Assembly (NCBI GenBank): GCA_022822365.1
Contig: JAJEBV010000040.1
Location: forward strand, 230,001 to 290,839
Length of the DNA: 60,839 nt
Direction of reading: 5' to 3'
From: Thermoanaerobaculia bacterium
Lineage (GTDB): Bacteria; Acidobacteriota; Thermoanaerobaculia; Multivoradales; Multivoraceae
Shown: piece after piece, positions 18,701 to 26,740 of the stretch
How the letters are laid out: every line of letters begins with the position of its first letter
Position numbering within the stretch: position 1 is the stretch's first letter
Made by a program: the position numbers and the translations under genes
The notes under the pieces: model-generated
The model's database searches: none
What the model saw: only the letters and a program-made list of their open reading frames with translations
What the model was told of the DNA's origin: nothing

Positions 18701-20070
18701 CGCTCCCACCCGCGCCGGACACTCCCTTCGTCGAGGATCTCACGCCGCGCGAGATCGTCGCCGCGCTCGACCGCCACGTCGTCGGCCAAAAGGACGCCAA
18801 GCGCGCGGTGGCCATCGCCATGCGCAACCGCTGGCGGCGCCAGCAGCTCGACCCGGAGACCGCCGAAGACATCGCGCCCAAGAACATCCTGATGATGGGT
18901 CCCACCGGCGTCGGCAAGACGGAGATCGCGCGCCGGCTGGCCAAACTCGCCCGCGCTCCCTTCCTCAAGATCGAGGCAAGCAAGTTCACCGAGGTCGGCT
19001 ACGTCGGCCGCGACGTGGAGTCGATCGTCCGCGATCTGATGGAGCTCGCCGTGGTGATGGTCGGAGAGGAGAAACGGGAGGCCGTCGAGGCCGACGCCGC
19101 GTCCCGGGCCGACGAGAGGCTGCTCCAGATCCTCGTCCCCCAGGCGCCCCAGCCGGCAGGTGAGTCCGGCGACCCCGCCGACCAGGCGGCGCCCACCGAG
19201 ACCCGCGAACGTTTCCGCCAGTGGCTCGAAGAGGGCCGTCTCGACCACCGGATGGTCGAGATCGAGGTGGACGACGCCTCGCCCCAGCAGTTCGAGATGG
19301 TCACTCCCCAGGGCGTGGAGGCCGTCGGCATCAATCTGAAGGAGATGCTCCCCGGCCTGTTCGGCAAGCGTAAGCGCCAGATGGTCGAGGTGAGCGAGGC
19401 GCGGGAGATCCTGAGGCGGCAGGAAGCCGAGGCGCTGATCGACCGCCAGGATGTCGCCGAGGAAGCCCGGCTGCGGGTCGAGCAGGCCGGCATCGTCTTC
19501 CTCGACGAGATCGACAAGGTCGCCGGCCGCGACGGCGGCCACGGTCCCGACGTGTCGCGCGAGGGGGTTCAGCGCGATCTCCTGCCGATCGTCGAAGGGA
19601 CGACGGTGACGACCAAGTACGGACCGGTCAAGACCGACCACGTGCTGTTCATCGGCGCCGGCGCCTTCCACGTGGCCAAGCCATCGGACCTGATCCCCGA
19701 GCTCCAGGGCCGCTTCCCCATCCGCGTCGAGCTGGGAGCGCTGGGCGAGGAGGAGTTCGTCCGCATCCTGACCGAGCCGGACAGCGCCCTGACCACCCAG
19801 TACCGCGCGCTCCTCGGCGCCGAGGGCCTCGATCTCTCCTTCCGCGAGGACGCGGTGCGGGAAGTCGCCCGGCTCGCGGTGCAGGTCAACTCGCATACCG
19901 AGAACATCGGCGCCCGCCGTCTCGCTACCCTGATGGAGCGCCTGCTGGAAGAGGTCTCCTTCGAGGCGCCGGACATGAACGGGGTGACCCTGGAAGTCGA
20001 CGCCGGCTACGTCAGCCGGGCGCTCGCCGACGTCGTGGAAGACCGTGACCTCAGCCGTTATGTCCTCTGA
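18697..20070 (+). CDS. hslU: HslU ATPase subunit of HslUV protease (ClpY)
   Basis: A 457-aa AAA+ unfoldase that feeds substrates to HslV. It begins with LTPREIVAALDRHVVGQ and has Walker A GPTGVGKTEIARRLA, the pore-region FTEVGYVGRDVESIVRDL, an insertion (I) domain around residues 110-240, Walker B IVFLDEIDKVA and sensor-region ELQGRFPIRVEL. The ATG at 18697 overlaps the hslV stop; a much longer frame from 18190 is a shadow of hslV and was not used. The LptM-like gene starts within its last codons. Confidence 0.95.
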   Translation: MTLPPAPDTPFVEDLTPREIVAALDRHVVGQKDAKRAVAIAMRNRWRRQQLDPETAEDIAPKNILMMGPTGVGKTEIARRLAKLARAPFLKIEASKFTEVGYVGRDVESIVRDLMELAVVMVGEEKREAVEADAASRADERLLQILVPQAPQPAGESGDPADQAAPTETRERFRQWLEEGRLDHRMVEIEVDDASPQQFEMVTPQGVEAVGINLKEMLPGLFGKRKRQMVEVSEAREILRRQEAEALIDRQDVAEEARLRVEQAGIVFLDEIDKVAGRDGGHGPDVSREGVQRDLLPIVEGTTVTTKYGPVKTDHVLFIGAGAFHVAKPSDLIPELQGRFPIRVELGALGEEEFVRILTEPDSALTTQYRALLGAEGLDLSFREDAVREVARLAVQVNSHTENIGARRLATLMERLLEEVSFEAPDMNGVTLEVDAGYVSRALADVVEDRDLSRYVL

Positions 20071-20374
20071 GCCCGGGAGGTCCTTTGCATCCCGGAGCCG
20101 TCGCCCGCTTCGGGTGGTCACGGTTGGCGGGGTTCTGCTCGTCCTGCTCGCCAGCCTGGGCTGCGGCCTGAAGGGCGATCCCCTGCCGCCGATCCGGCCG
20201 CCCGATCCGGAAGCCGAAGCGGACACCGCCGCAGCCGGACCGGAAGAAGCGGAGAGCGCGGAGCACGCGGGCGAGGAACCCGAGACCGGCGACGGCGGTG
20301 GCGAGGATGACGAGGACAGCGAGGAGGAGGGCGACGCCGAGGAGAACGGCGAGGGCGCCCAGCCAGTGGCATGA
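20045..20374 (+). CDS. LptM/YifL-like lipoprotein
   Basis: A small lipoprotein (109 aa from GTG 20045, or 104 aa from ATG 20060). It has a signal peptide with lipobox LASLGC, directly followed by GLKGDPLPP. That CGLKG-x-x-x-x-P signature is the hallmark of LptM (YifL), which helps mature the LptD LPS translocon in enterobacteria. The remaining 60 residues are almost all Glu, Asp, Gly and Ala, unlike short E. coli LptM. It lies immediately upstream of dapF, the same synteny as yifL-dapF in E. coli, and overlaps dapF as ATGA. Confidence 0.65.
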   Translation: MTSAVMSSEPGRSFASRSRRPLRVVTVGGVLLVLLASLGCGLKGDPLPPIRPPDPEAEADTAAAGPEEAESAEHAGEEPETGDGGGEDDEDSEEEGDAEENGEGAQPVA

Positions 20375-21195
20375 CCGGGCAGGACGGAACGCCGTTCCTC
20401 CTCGTCTCCGGCGCCGGCAACGACTTCATCGCCCTCGTCGAGCGACCGGCGCCGGCCCCTGAGACGATCAGGGCCTGGTGCCGGCGCGGCGTATCGGTCG
20501 GCGCCGACGGCCTGTTCACGCTGCATCGACTAGCCAGGGAGCGCTACGCCCTCGACTACGCGAACGCCGACGGCGCCCGCGCCACGCTGTGCCTGAACGC
20601 CGCCCGCTGCGCGGCTCGCCTCGCCTTCGAGCAGGAACCGGACGCCCGGAGACTGACGATCGAGACCGGCGCCGGCGAGCTGGTCGCCGAGCCTGTCGAC
20701 GGCACACGCACCGCGGTCAGCGTGGCCGTTCCGGAAGCCGGTCAGGCGATGACGCTGCACGCGAACGGCGAGGACCACCCGGGGCGCCGCATCGACGCCG
20801 GCGTTCCCCACTTCGTCCTCTGGTGGCCGGGAGATCTGGACCAGGCGCCGGTGGCGTCGCTTGGTCCGGCCCTGCGCGCACACCCGGACCTCGGCCCGGA
20901 AGGCGCGAACGTCCACTTCGTCCGCATCGACCCGCCCGGACGCCTCGGCATCCGGTCCTACGAGCGCGGAGTGGAAGCGGAGACCCTCGCCTGCGGCACC
21001 GGCGTCGTGGCGGCAGCCGCCTCCGCCATCGCCGAGCGCCGGCTCTCGCTTCCTGTCGCGGCCGCCACCCGCGGCGGCTTCGAACTGCAGCTCGAGGCCG
21101 CTCCGGACGGACCCGACGGCCTCGGCCGCTGGCGGCTGTCCGGGGACGCCAGGATCGTCGCCAGGGGCCGCATCGCCGCAGCCGCTACGGCGTAA
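20371..21195 (+). CDS. dapF: Diaminopimelate epimerase
   Basis: DapF interconverts LL- and meso-diaminopimelate for lysine and peptidoglycan. The 274-aa protein has VSGAGNDFIAL, RRGVSVGADGLF, YANADGARA and the second catalytic motif LACGTGVVAAA. The first catalytic block reads CLNAARC where most family members have CGNGxRC: the Cys is kept but both glycines are replaced. This may alter substrate-carboxylate binding or define a lineage variant. It starts inside the stop of the lipoprotein gene. Confidence 0.88.
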   Translation: MTGQDGTPFLLVSGAGNDFIALVERPAPAPETIRAWCRRGVSVGADGLFTLHRLARERYALDYANADGARATLCLNAARCAARLAFEQEPDARRLTIETGAGELVAEPVDGTRTAVSVAVPEAGQAMTLHANGEDHPGRRIDAGVPHFVLWWPGDLDQAPVASLGPALRAHPDLGPEGANVHFVRIDPPGRLGIRSYERGVEAETLACGTGVVAAAASAIAERRLSLPVAAATRGGFELQLEAAPDGPDGLGRWRLSGDARIVARGRIAAAATA

Positions 21196-21219
21196 GAGCG
21201 GCTTGCTACCCTCCGCCCC

Positions 21220-22467
21220 ATGAGCAGCGGCTTTCCTCCCCCGGACGAGCAGATGGAACTGCTATTGCGCGGCGCGGTCGACGTGGTCGAAGAAGACGCC
21301 CTGCGGCAGCGGCTCGAGCGGTCCCGCAAGGAGAACCGTCCCCTGCTCATCAAGACCGGCTTCGACCCGACCGCGCCGGACCTGCACCTCGGCCACGCCG
21401 TACTGCTGCGGAAAATGGCCCATTTCCAGCAACTCGGGCACCGGGTCGTCTTCCTGGTCGGCGACTTCACCGCGATGATCGGCGACCCGACCGGCAAGAA
21501 GGCCACCCGCCCGCAGCTCTCGCGCGACGAGGTCCTGGCCAACGCGGAGACCTACCAGGAACAGGCCTGGCAGGTCCTCGACCGGGAACGCACCGAGATC
21601 CAGCACAACAGCGAGTGGCTCGGAGCCCTGGGCGCCGAGGGCCTGGTCCGCCTCGCCGGGTCCTACACGCTGGCGCGGATGATGGAGCGGGAGGACTTCC
21701 GGGACCGCTTCGAGAAGCACGAGCCGATCTCGATCCACGAGCTGCTCTACCCCCTGACCCAGGGCTACGACTCCGTCGTCATGAAGGCCGACGTCGAACT
21801 CGGCGGACACGACCAGTTGCTCAACCTCCTGGTCGGCCGCGACCTGATGCGCGCCCGCGGCATGGAACCCCAGATCGCCCTCACCGTGCCGCTCCTGGTC
21901 GGCACCGACGGCGCCCAGAAGATGTCGAAGAGCCTGGGAAACGCGATCGCTTTCGAGGACTCGCCCCGCGAGATGTTCGGCCGCACGATGTCGATTCCGG
22001 ACGAACTCATGTGGGACTGGCGCCTGCTGCTCACCGACATGGACCAGGACGAGATCGACCGCCAGAAGGCCGCGGTGCTCGACGGTCAGGCAAGCCCGCG
22101 CGACCTGAAGGCCGACCTCGCCCACGACCTCGTGAAGCGTTTCCGCGGCCCCGAAGCCGCCGACGAGGCACGCACCGAGTTCGACCGCATGTTCCGGGGC
22201 GGCGGCGTGCCGGACGAGATCGAGACGCAGCTCGTTCCGGCCGGCCTGCGCCTCTTCGCCTTGCTCGCCGACTACGGACTCGCCGCCAGTCGGGCGGAAG
22301 CCCGGCGCCTGATCCAGCAGGGGGCGGTGTCTATCGACGGCGAAAAGGTCCGTGATCCGCACCTGACACTCGAGCAAGGAACAAAGTGCCTGCTCAAGGT
22401 AGGCAAGCGCCGTTTCCTGGATGTCGAAGTAACGCTTGAGACGCCGAGCGCTGCCATCACGGAGTAG
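21220..22467 (+). CDS. tyrS: Tyrosyl-tRNA synthetase
   Basis: A 415-aa class I aminoacyl-tRNA synthetase. The N-terminal region carries KTGFDPTAPDLHLGHAVLL (HIGH-type motif HLGH), then MIGDPTGKKATRPQL, and the KMSKS loop is exact (GAQKMSKSLGNAI). A C-terminal S4-like RNA-binding domain is visible (AEARRLIQQGAVSIDGEKV). Length and motifs match the shorter TyrZ/COG0162-type bacterial enzyme. TACCCT at 21207-21212 ends 7 nt before the ATG and no Shine-Dalgarno is seen, suggesting a leaderless start. Confidence 0.95.
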   Translation: MSSGFPPPDEQMELLLRGAVDVVEEDALRQRLERSRKENRPLLIKTGFDPTAPDLHLGHAVLLRKMAHFQQLGHRVVFLVGDFTAMIGDPTGKKATRPQLSRDEVLANAETYQEQAWQVLDRERTEIQHNSEWLGALGAEGLVRLAGSYTLARMMEREDFRDRFEKHEPISIHELLYPLTQGYDSVVMKADVELGGHDQLLNLLVGRDLMRARGMEPQIALTVPLLVGTDGAQKMSKSLGNAIAFEDSPREMFGRTMSIPDELMWDWRLLLTDMDQDEIDRQKAAVLDGQASPRDLKADLAHDLVKRFRGPEAADEARTEFDRMFRGGGVPDEIETQLVPAGLRLFALLADYGLAASRAEARRLIQQGAVSIDGEKVRDPHLTLEQGTKCLLKVGKRRFLDVEVTLETPSAAITE

Positions 22468-22545
22468 CGGCCGAATCGGGCGATGCACTCCGAGGGCAAC
22501 CCCGGAACTACGGTCACGTTCGTCCTGTCTTCACCGATCCGCCAA

Positions 22546-22558
22546 TATGATCGGCCCG
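22546..22558 (+). promoter_or_regulatory. -10 box before the small membrane protein gene
   Basis: TATGAT (22546-22551) lies 7 nt before the ATG at 22559, matching the spacing seen at other leaderless-looking starts here. No convincing -35 element is visible. Confidence 0.35.
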
Positions 22559-22879
22559 ATGGCCGCACCGCAGCCTGAGCACCGCCCCGACATAGGGCCA
22601 GCGCATCTCCGCGCGGACGAGCCCGAGCTGGCGCCGCTGCGGGTCGGCATCCGCATCCTTCTCTTCGCCGTGGGCACCTTCCTTGTCCTCTTCGGCCTCT
22701 TCTTCGGCTTCCTGCCCCTGATCCCCGCGGTCGTCCTCGTACCCGCGGGCGTGGCCCTGCTGTCACTCGCCAGCAACCGCCTGAACCTGCGCCTCAGAGC
22801 CTTCATCATGCGCCGCTGGCCCAACGCCTGGCACCGGATCCAGCGCTTCCGAGCCTGGTTGCACCACCGGCTAAGCTGA
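22559..22879 (+). CDS. Small integral membrane protein (PGPGW-like)
   Basis: A protein of about 106 aa with a hydrophilic N-terminus and two closely spaced hydrophobic segments (ILLFAVGTFLVLFGLFFGFL and LIPAVVLVPAGVALLSLAS), followed by a basic C-terminus (FIMRRWPNAWHRIQRFRAWLH). This arrangement resembles small PGPGW-family transmembrane proteins, whose function is unknown; the assignment is tentative. ATG 22559 is preferred over the in-frame ATG at 22547 because of the TATGAT box 7 nt upstream. Confidence 0.6.
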   Translation: MAAPQPEHRPDIGPAHLRADEPELAPLRVGIRILLFAVGTFLVLFGLFFGFLPLIPAVVLVPAGVALLSLASNRLNLRLRAFIMRRWPNAWHRIQRFRAWLHHRLS

Positions 22880-23046
22880 CAGCGACGACCTCGCTCAAGA
22901 GCCGCCAACGCGCCGTCCCGTTCGGTTCCTCGCGGCCCCGGCGCCACACTCGGCGGTCTGGCAGACTACGGGCCATGTCGGTCGAAGCGCACGTCGACGC
23001 GCCAACGACACGAGCCACCGAGCGGATTCGGGCCGGGGAGGGCCCC

Positions 23047-23337
23047 ATGCGGCGCGACGACGTGCTCGCGGTGCTCCGTGCCCATCGGCCGGTGCTGACC
23101 GAGCGCTTCGGTCTCAGCAAGCTGCGACTGTACGGATCCGTCGCGCGCGAACAGGCCGAAGCGGACAGCGATCTCGACCTCCTGGTCCAGTTCGACGGCG
23201 AAGCCTCGCCGAAAATGTACTTCGGCCTGATGTTCTACCTGGAAGACCTCCTGGAACGGGAGATCGACCTCGTCATGGAGTCCGTCCTGCGGCGGGAGTT
23301 CCGTCCCTACGTGGAGCGAGAGGCCATCGATGTCTGA
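23047..23337 (+). CDS. MntA-like minimal nucleotidyltransferase (antitoxin)
   Basis: A protein of about 96 aa of the minimal nucleotidyltransferase family. The signature LYGSVAREQAEADSDLDLLV (GSxAR...DxDLLV) supplies the metal-binding aspartates. MntA-type enzymes AMPylate the HepT RNase toxin and so neutralise it. The next gene is a HepT homologue overlapping by 8 bp, so this is a MntA/HepT pair. ATG 23047 follows GGGGAGG by about 5 nt; an upstream ATG at 22975 would add 24 residues and cannot be ruled out. Confidence 0.85.
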   Translation: MRRDDVLAVLRAHRPVLTERFGLSKLRLYGSVAREQAEADSDLDLLVQFDGEASPKMYFGLMFYLEDLLEREIDLVMESVLRREFRPYVEREAIDV

Positions 23338-23707
23338 TCGACGCGAGGAGCCGTCCCGTCAGTGGCGTTGCTATGCACGGGACATGATCGCGTTCTCCGA
23401 GGAGGCTCTGGCCTACATTGACGGGCTGAACCGCGACGACTTCCAGGAGGACCGAAAGACCTACGACGCCGTCTGGGCAAAGCTCGTGGTCCTCGGAGAG
23501 GCGGCGGCGAACATCCCCGACGAGATCCGCGCCCGCCATCCGGAGATTCCCTGGCGGACGATCGTGGCCACCAGGAACCGGCTGATCCACGGCTACCCGG
23601 TCGTCGAAGAAGGGGTCGTGTGGCAGACCGTGACCGAAGACCTGCCCGAACTGGTGCTTGCCCTGCGACGGCTGCTTGCACAGGAACGAGAGGTGCCGCC
23701 GATTTAG
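23330..23707 (+). CDS. HepT-like ribonuclease toxin (DUF86)
   Basis: A 125-aa helical HEPN-family protein. The catalytic R-x4-6-H-x-Y motif is visible as RNRLIHGY near residue 85. The typical DUF86 context KLVVLGEAAANIPDEIRARHPEIPW precedes it. Family members cleave RNA unless modified or bound by MntA. The start overlaps the mntA stop region by 8 bp, the normal coupled arrangement. All expected catalytic residues are present, so the module looks intact. Confidence 0.88.
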   Translation: MSDRREEPSRQWRCYARDMIAFSEEALAYIDGLNRDDFQEDRKTYDAVWAKLVVLGEAAANIPDEIRARHPEIPWRTIVATRNRLIHGYPVVEEGVVWQTVTEDLPELVLALRRLLAQEREVPPI

Positions 23708-23735
23708 GAGTCGGCGCTGGCGACCGGAGGCGGTT

Positions 23736-23951
23736 GTGTACAAGTACAGGATCATCCTCTACTGGAGCGAAGAGGACAGTGCCTTCATCGCCGACGTGCC
23801 TGAGCTTCCGGGATGCATGGCTCACGGCGAAACCCAGGAGGAAGCCCTGCGCAACGTCAACGACGCGATCGGACTGTGGATCGACACCGCAAGAGAGCTC
23901 GGCAATCCGGTGCCGGAACCCAGAGGCGAGCGCCTGATCTCATCGGGCTAG
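23736..23951 (+). CDS. Orphan HicB-like antitoxin
   Basis: A 71-aa protein with the HicB core: YRIILYWSEEDSAFIADVPELPGC, then HGETQEEALRNVNDAI. HicB proteins neutralise the HicA mRNA nuclease. No HicA-like reading frame is visible on either side: upstream is HepT and downstream is the 3' end of the DUF262 pseudogene on the other strand. The GTG at 23736 is favoured because GGAGG sits 5 nt upstream. It may be a relic, or pair with a HicA elsewhere. Confidence 0.75.
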   Translation: MYKYRIILYWSEEDSAFIADVPELPGCMAHGETQEEALRNVNDAIGLWIDTARELGNPVPEPRGERLISSG

Positions 23952-24036
23952 AGAGCCACTGCTACTCTGGCGGCGACCGACGATGACAACGCCAGCGCCC
24001 GGCACCCTGGGAAAACCGACAACTCCCCCGCACCAA

Positions 24037-25827
24037 TTAGACGCCCGAGTCCTCCACTGCGGCAAGCTCCTTAATCCGCTCCTCGACGAGTCCCGCCCGC
24101 GCTTCCAAGAACCTCGGGTACCGGGTCGCAACGGGTTCATCGGCCATCATGATCTCGTAGGGAACAAGATGGCTCTCGACGTTCTTTTGCAACTGAGCTG
24201 CCGTCAGGTCTTGGCTCTCCTCAAGAGTGCGCCGAATGTACACTCGAGGATCCTGGTTTGCCAGAGCCTGATTGACTGGCTTCGGGAGCCAGACACCGTT
24301 GAGACCGTGATTGATCATGGCGTTATCGAACGCCTCCTTGAGCACACCCCGCGGGAACACGTGATGCATATCCAAACTGCTTCGACTCTCCAACCTCCTG
24401 ACCTTCGTCTGATTGAGCTTCGCACCGGTAAACCACTCAACAGCACCGGAATAGGACACGAGGGACGCCACAGCGCGAGAAAGCCGGTTCTTCTTGCCGA
24501 TCCAGCCCAGGCCCGCCAGCTCCTTAGCTCCTGCGAGGGGGTACTCTTCCTCACTTAGAACATCTACGGTAGCGGCGTCATACCGCCCGTCCTTGGCAAT
24601 CTGCCTCACACAGTCTCGAAGCTGTTCGAAGTCCTTGGCCAAGTTGTCGTTAGCTCTCGCCTGATGCCGCTCAGTCAACAAGGCTCTCCACCAGTACAGA
24701 GAAAGAAGCCCCTCAGCAGTGGCCCGCCAAGTCGGCTTGCGTATGGCCTCAAGGTGAGGCTGTAGAGCCGCAACCACGTAGACCGGGGGCCGGGACGGGA
24801 GCGTCCGTTCCGTGGGTGCACCGTGTTGGGCGGCCAAACCCATGGCTTCGCTTAGGTGGGACTCGACGCTCTCAAGGTCCTGCGCGGCCGGCATATCGTT
24901 CGCGAAGAGCTTGTCGAAGGCCTCTGCGTACTTCGACTCCTTCGGCGGAAGGTCGCCCAATAGACAAGCCACCTTGAGATACCATTCGCCCATCTCTGGA
25001 ATGTGCTTTTCCGGATCGCTCGTAAAGTAATGCGGAGCATGGCTGCTAGCCTGATAGTACTTCGAGATTCGATCTCGAAGATCTTCCTTGTGCACTTGTT
25101 GGGAAAGCGCAACAACAATGTCAAAGCGCTTGATCGGCGCCGAAGAAGTGTTGGTCTCTACGAAAACGTCGATTGCAACCGGAGGTGGAAGCGTTTCGGG
25201 AAGGCGACAGTAAGTGAGTTGGCGGCTCAGTAGGCTGTCCCTGAGCGAGGTCTTGATTGCACCCTCCAAGTGTCTGGCTCCAGAACCATCCTTGGGCAGA
25301 GCTAGCTCACACCACTTCCAGATGGCGCTCGGTCCGTGTCCACAGGCCTCTTATCCGAGTATGGCGGCAGGTATCAAGTTCGCCTCGTACGCGAGGTGCG
25401 GTTCCACGTACTTCTTGCCGATGCCGCGACTGGCCGAGTGAGACTGCACCGAGACCACACTGAGATTCCGCGAGCGCACGCTCTCGACTTGAATGTAGAA
25501 ACGGTTGTCGTCCTCTCCAGCAAGCGCCTTCCAGAGAGACCGGAGTCGCTGCTGGCCGTCCAGAACAAGCTCGTTGACCGCGGCGCTGTCAACGTCACCA
25601 CCGTGAACGGTGTACGATTCAAACTGGAGTTGGGAGTGGGTGGGCAGGATGATGAACACGCCCGTTGGTCGGTTCTCAAGAAGTGCATGTAGATAGTTGA
25701 CACTCTTGTCAGCCTTCCAAACGTAACTACGCTGGAACGTGGGCAAGCAGGTGGCACCAGATCGAGCCATAGCGATCCACTGCTTTATTGTACGTTGTTT
25801 ATAGCACGCGCTGTCGTAGACGGGCAA
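24037..25827 (-). pseudogene. DUF262/DUF1524 (GmrSD/SspE-like) nuclease gene split by an in-frame TAA
   Basis: Two minus-strand open segments lie in the same reading frame. The upstream one (25827-25351, 158 aa) has DUF262 motifs PTFQRSYVW and LVLDGQQRLRSL. The downstream one (open to 24037) has a DUF1524 HNH-type motif, DMHHVFPRGVL. Between them the frame continues without shift (ending NLIPAAILG, TAA, then EACGHGPSAIWKWCELALP), so one nonsense codon interrupts about 596 codons. DUF262/DUF1524 proteins such as GmrSD and SspE sense and cut modified or unmodified DNA. Start TTG 25827 follows TAGGAG by 7 nt. It is the last gene of the sulfur operon. Confidence 0.85.
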
Positions 25828-25867
25828 AGGCGAGCTCCTATAGTTAACAACTAGGGGCGAGAACCAG

Positions 25868-26737
25868 TCAGGCCGGAAGCACTACGCCGTCGAGCAGTTC
25901 GTCTAGTTCGCCTGGGTCGAGGACACTGAGCTCTCGGGCGCCTTGTTGGGCCGAGACTTGCCGACAGGCGTGGACGAGGTTGCTGGTCTTGTGCATCTTC
26001 GAATCGGGGTCGCGAAAGTCGACGGCGAGCCGCCTTACGAGCGCGTTGCGCACTTCCATGGAGCCGAACGTCGAGTTGCGGGAGACGATGCGGTCCACGA
26101 GCTTCTCCCAGTAGGTCTGAGAGACGCGAAAGACACGGCGGACGTCTTGCGCGAGCGCCTCATCCTCTCCGGAAATCTGCCGGTTGAGGTGCTCCCTCCA
26201 CCAAGCGCGGGCGAAGGGGCAATCCACGTAGACGGTACGGTTCCCGCGAGCCTCCCGAAGGCCGCCCAGCCTTCTAAGGACCGTGCGGACACAACCGTCG
26301 ACCAGTTTGTCGGCTTGCTCGGTAGTGTCGTGGAGAGCCAAGTCGATTCTCTCCGCGCCGCTCACTGAAGGACTCCCATTGGCTGCCAGATACTCGGGCT
26401 CAATGTATCCCGCCTCGATGTGCCGGCACGTTAAGTGAGTCCAGAAGGTCGTCCGGCATGCAACGCTCGGGGTCAGGGCGCTCCAGGCGCGATAGAGGCG
26501 CTGCTCTGTATCGGGCGGTGGCGTACCGTACTCGTCCTCGGTCAAGGGCTCAGGCGCGAGGGGCACGCTCCTGGTTCCAACCTCTCGCAGAGCCTCCCGC
26601 AGGAACCTGGGGAGACCCTTCTCGTCACGAACCCGGCGGAGAAAGTCACGCTGATCTTCGCTTCCCTTCGCTCGGAGCAGCTTCCTACGTAGGCTGGTGT
26701 AGCCCGCGTCTTCGAACTGTGTGTAGCTCTGGGACAC
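25868..26737 (-). CDS. Unknown protein of sulfur/ATPase operon (possibly DUF6339)
   Basis: A 289-aa, mostly helical, charged protein. I do not firmly recognise it; its general look (SDADKLVDGCVRTVLRR-like helices, a central TVYVDCPFARAWWREHL and a C-terminal helix repeat) reminds me of DUF6339 proteins from defence loci, but this is tentative. No catalytic motif is obvious. The GTG start lies 3 bp after the stop of the preceding gene, and the DUF262 gene follows 40 bp later, so it is co-transcribed. A role in target recognition or in bridging the ATPase and nuclease is only a guess. Confidence 0.5.
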   Translation of the reverse strand: MSQSYTQFEDAGYTSLRRKLLRAKGSEDQRDFLRRVRDEKGLPRFLREALREVGTRSVPLAPEPLTEDEYGTPPPDTEQRLYRAWSALTPSVACRTTFWTHLTCRHIEAGYIEPEYLAANGSPSVSGAERIDLALHDTTEQADKLVDGCVRTVLRRLGGLREARGNRTVYVDCPFARAWWREHLNRQISGEDEALAQDVRRVFRVSQTYWEKLVDRIVSRNSTFGSMEVRNALVRRLAVDFRDPDSKMHKTSNLVHACRQVSAQQGARELSVLDPGELDELLDGVVLPA

Positions 26738-26740
26738 GGC

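Noticed and set aside
18643..20526. A 627-codon minus-strand open frame opposite hslU
   Set aside because: Antisense shadow of hslU and dapF with low-complexity Ser/Pro stretches.
23952..24036. A tRNA or attachment site at the island's left edge
   Set aside because: No cloverleaf or direct repeat matching the right edge was found by eye in the short gap.
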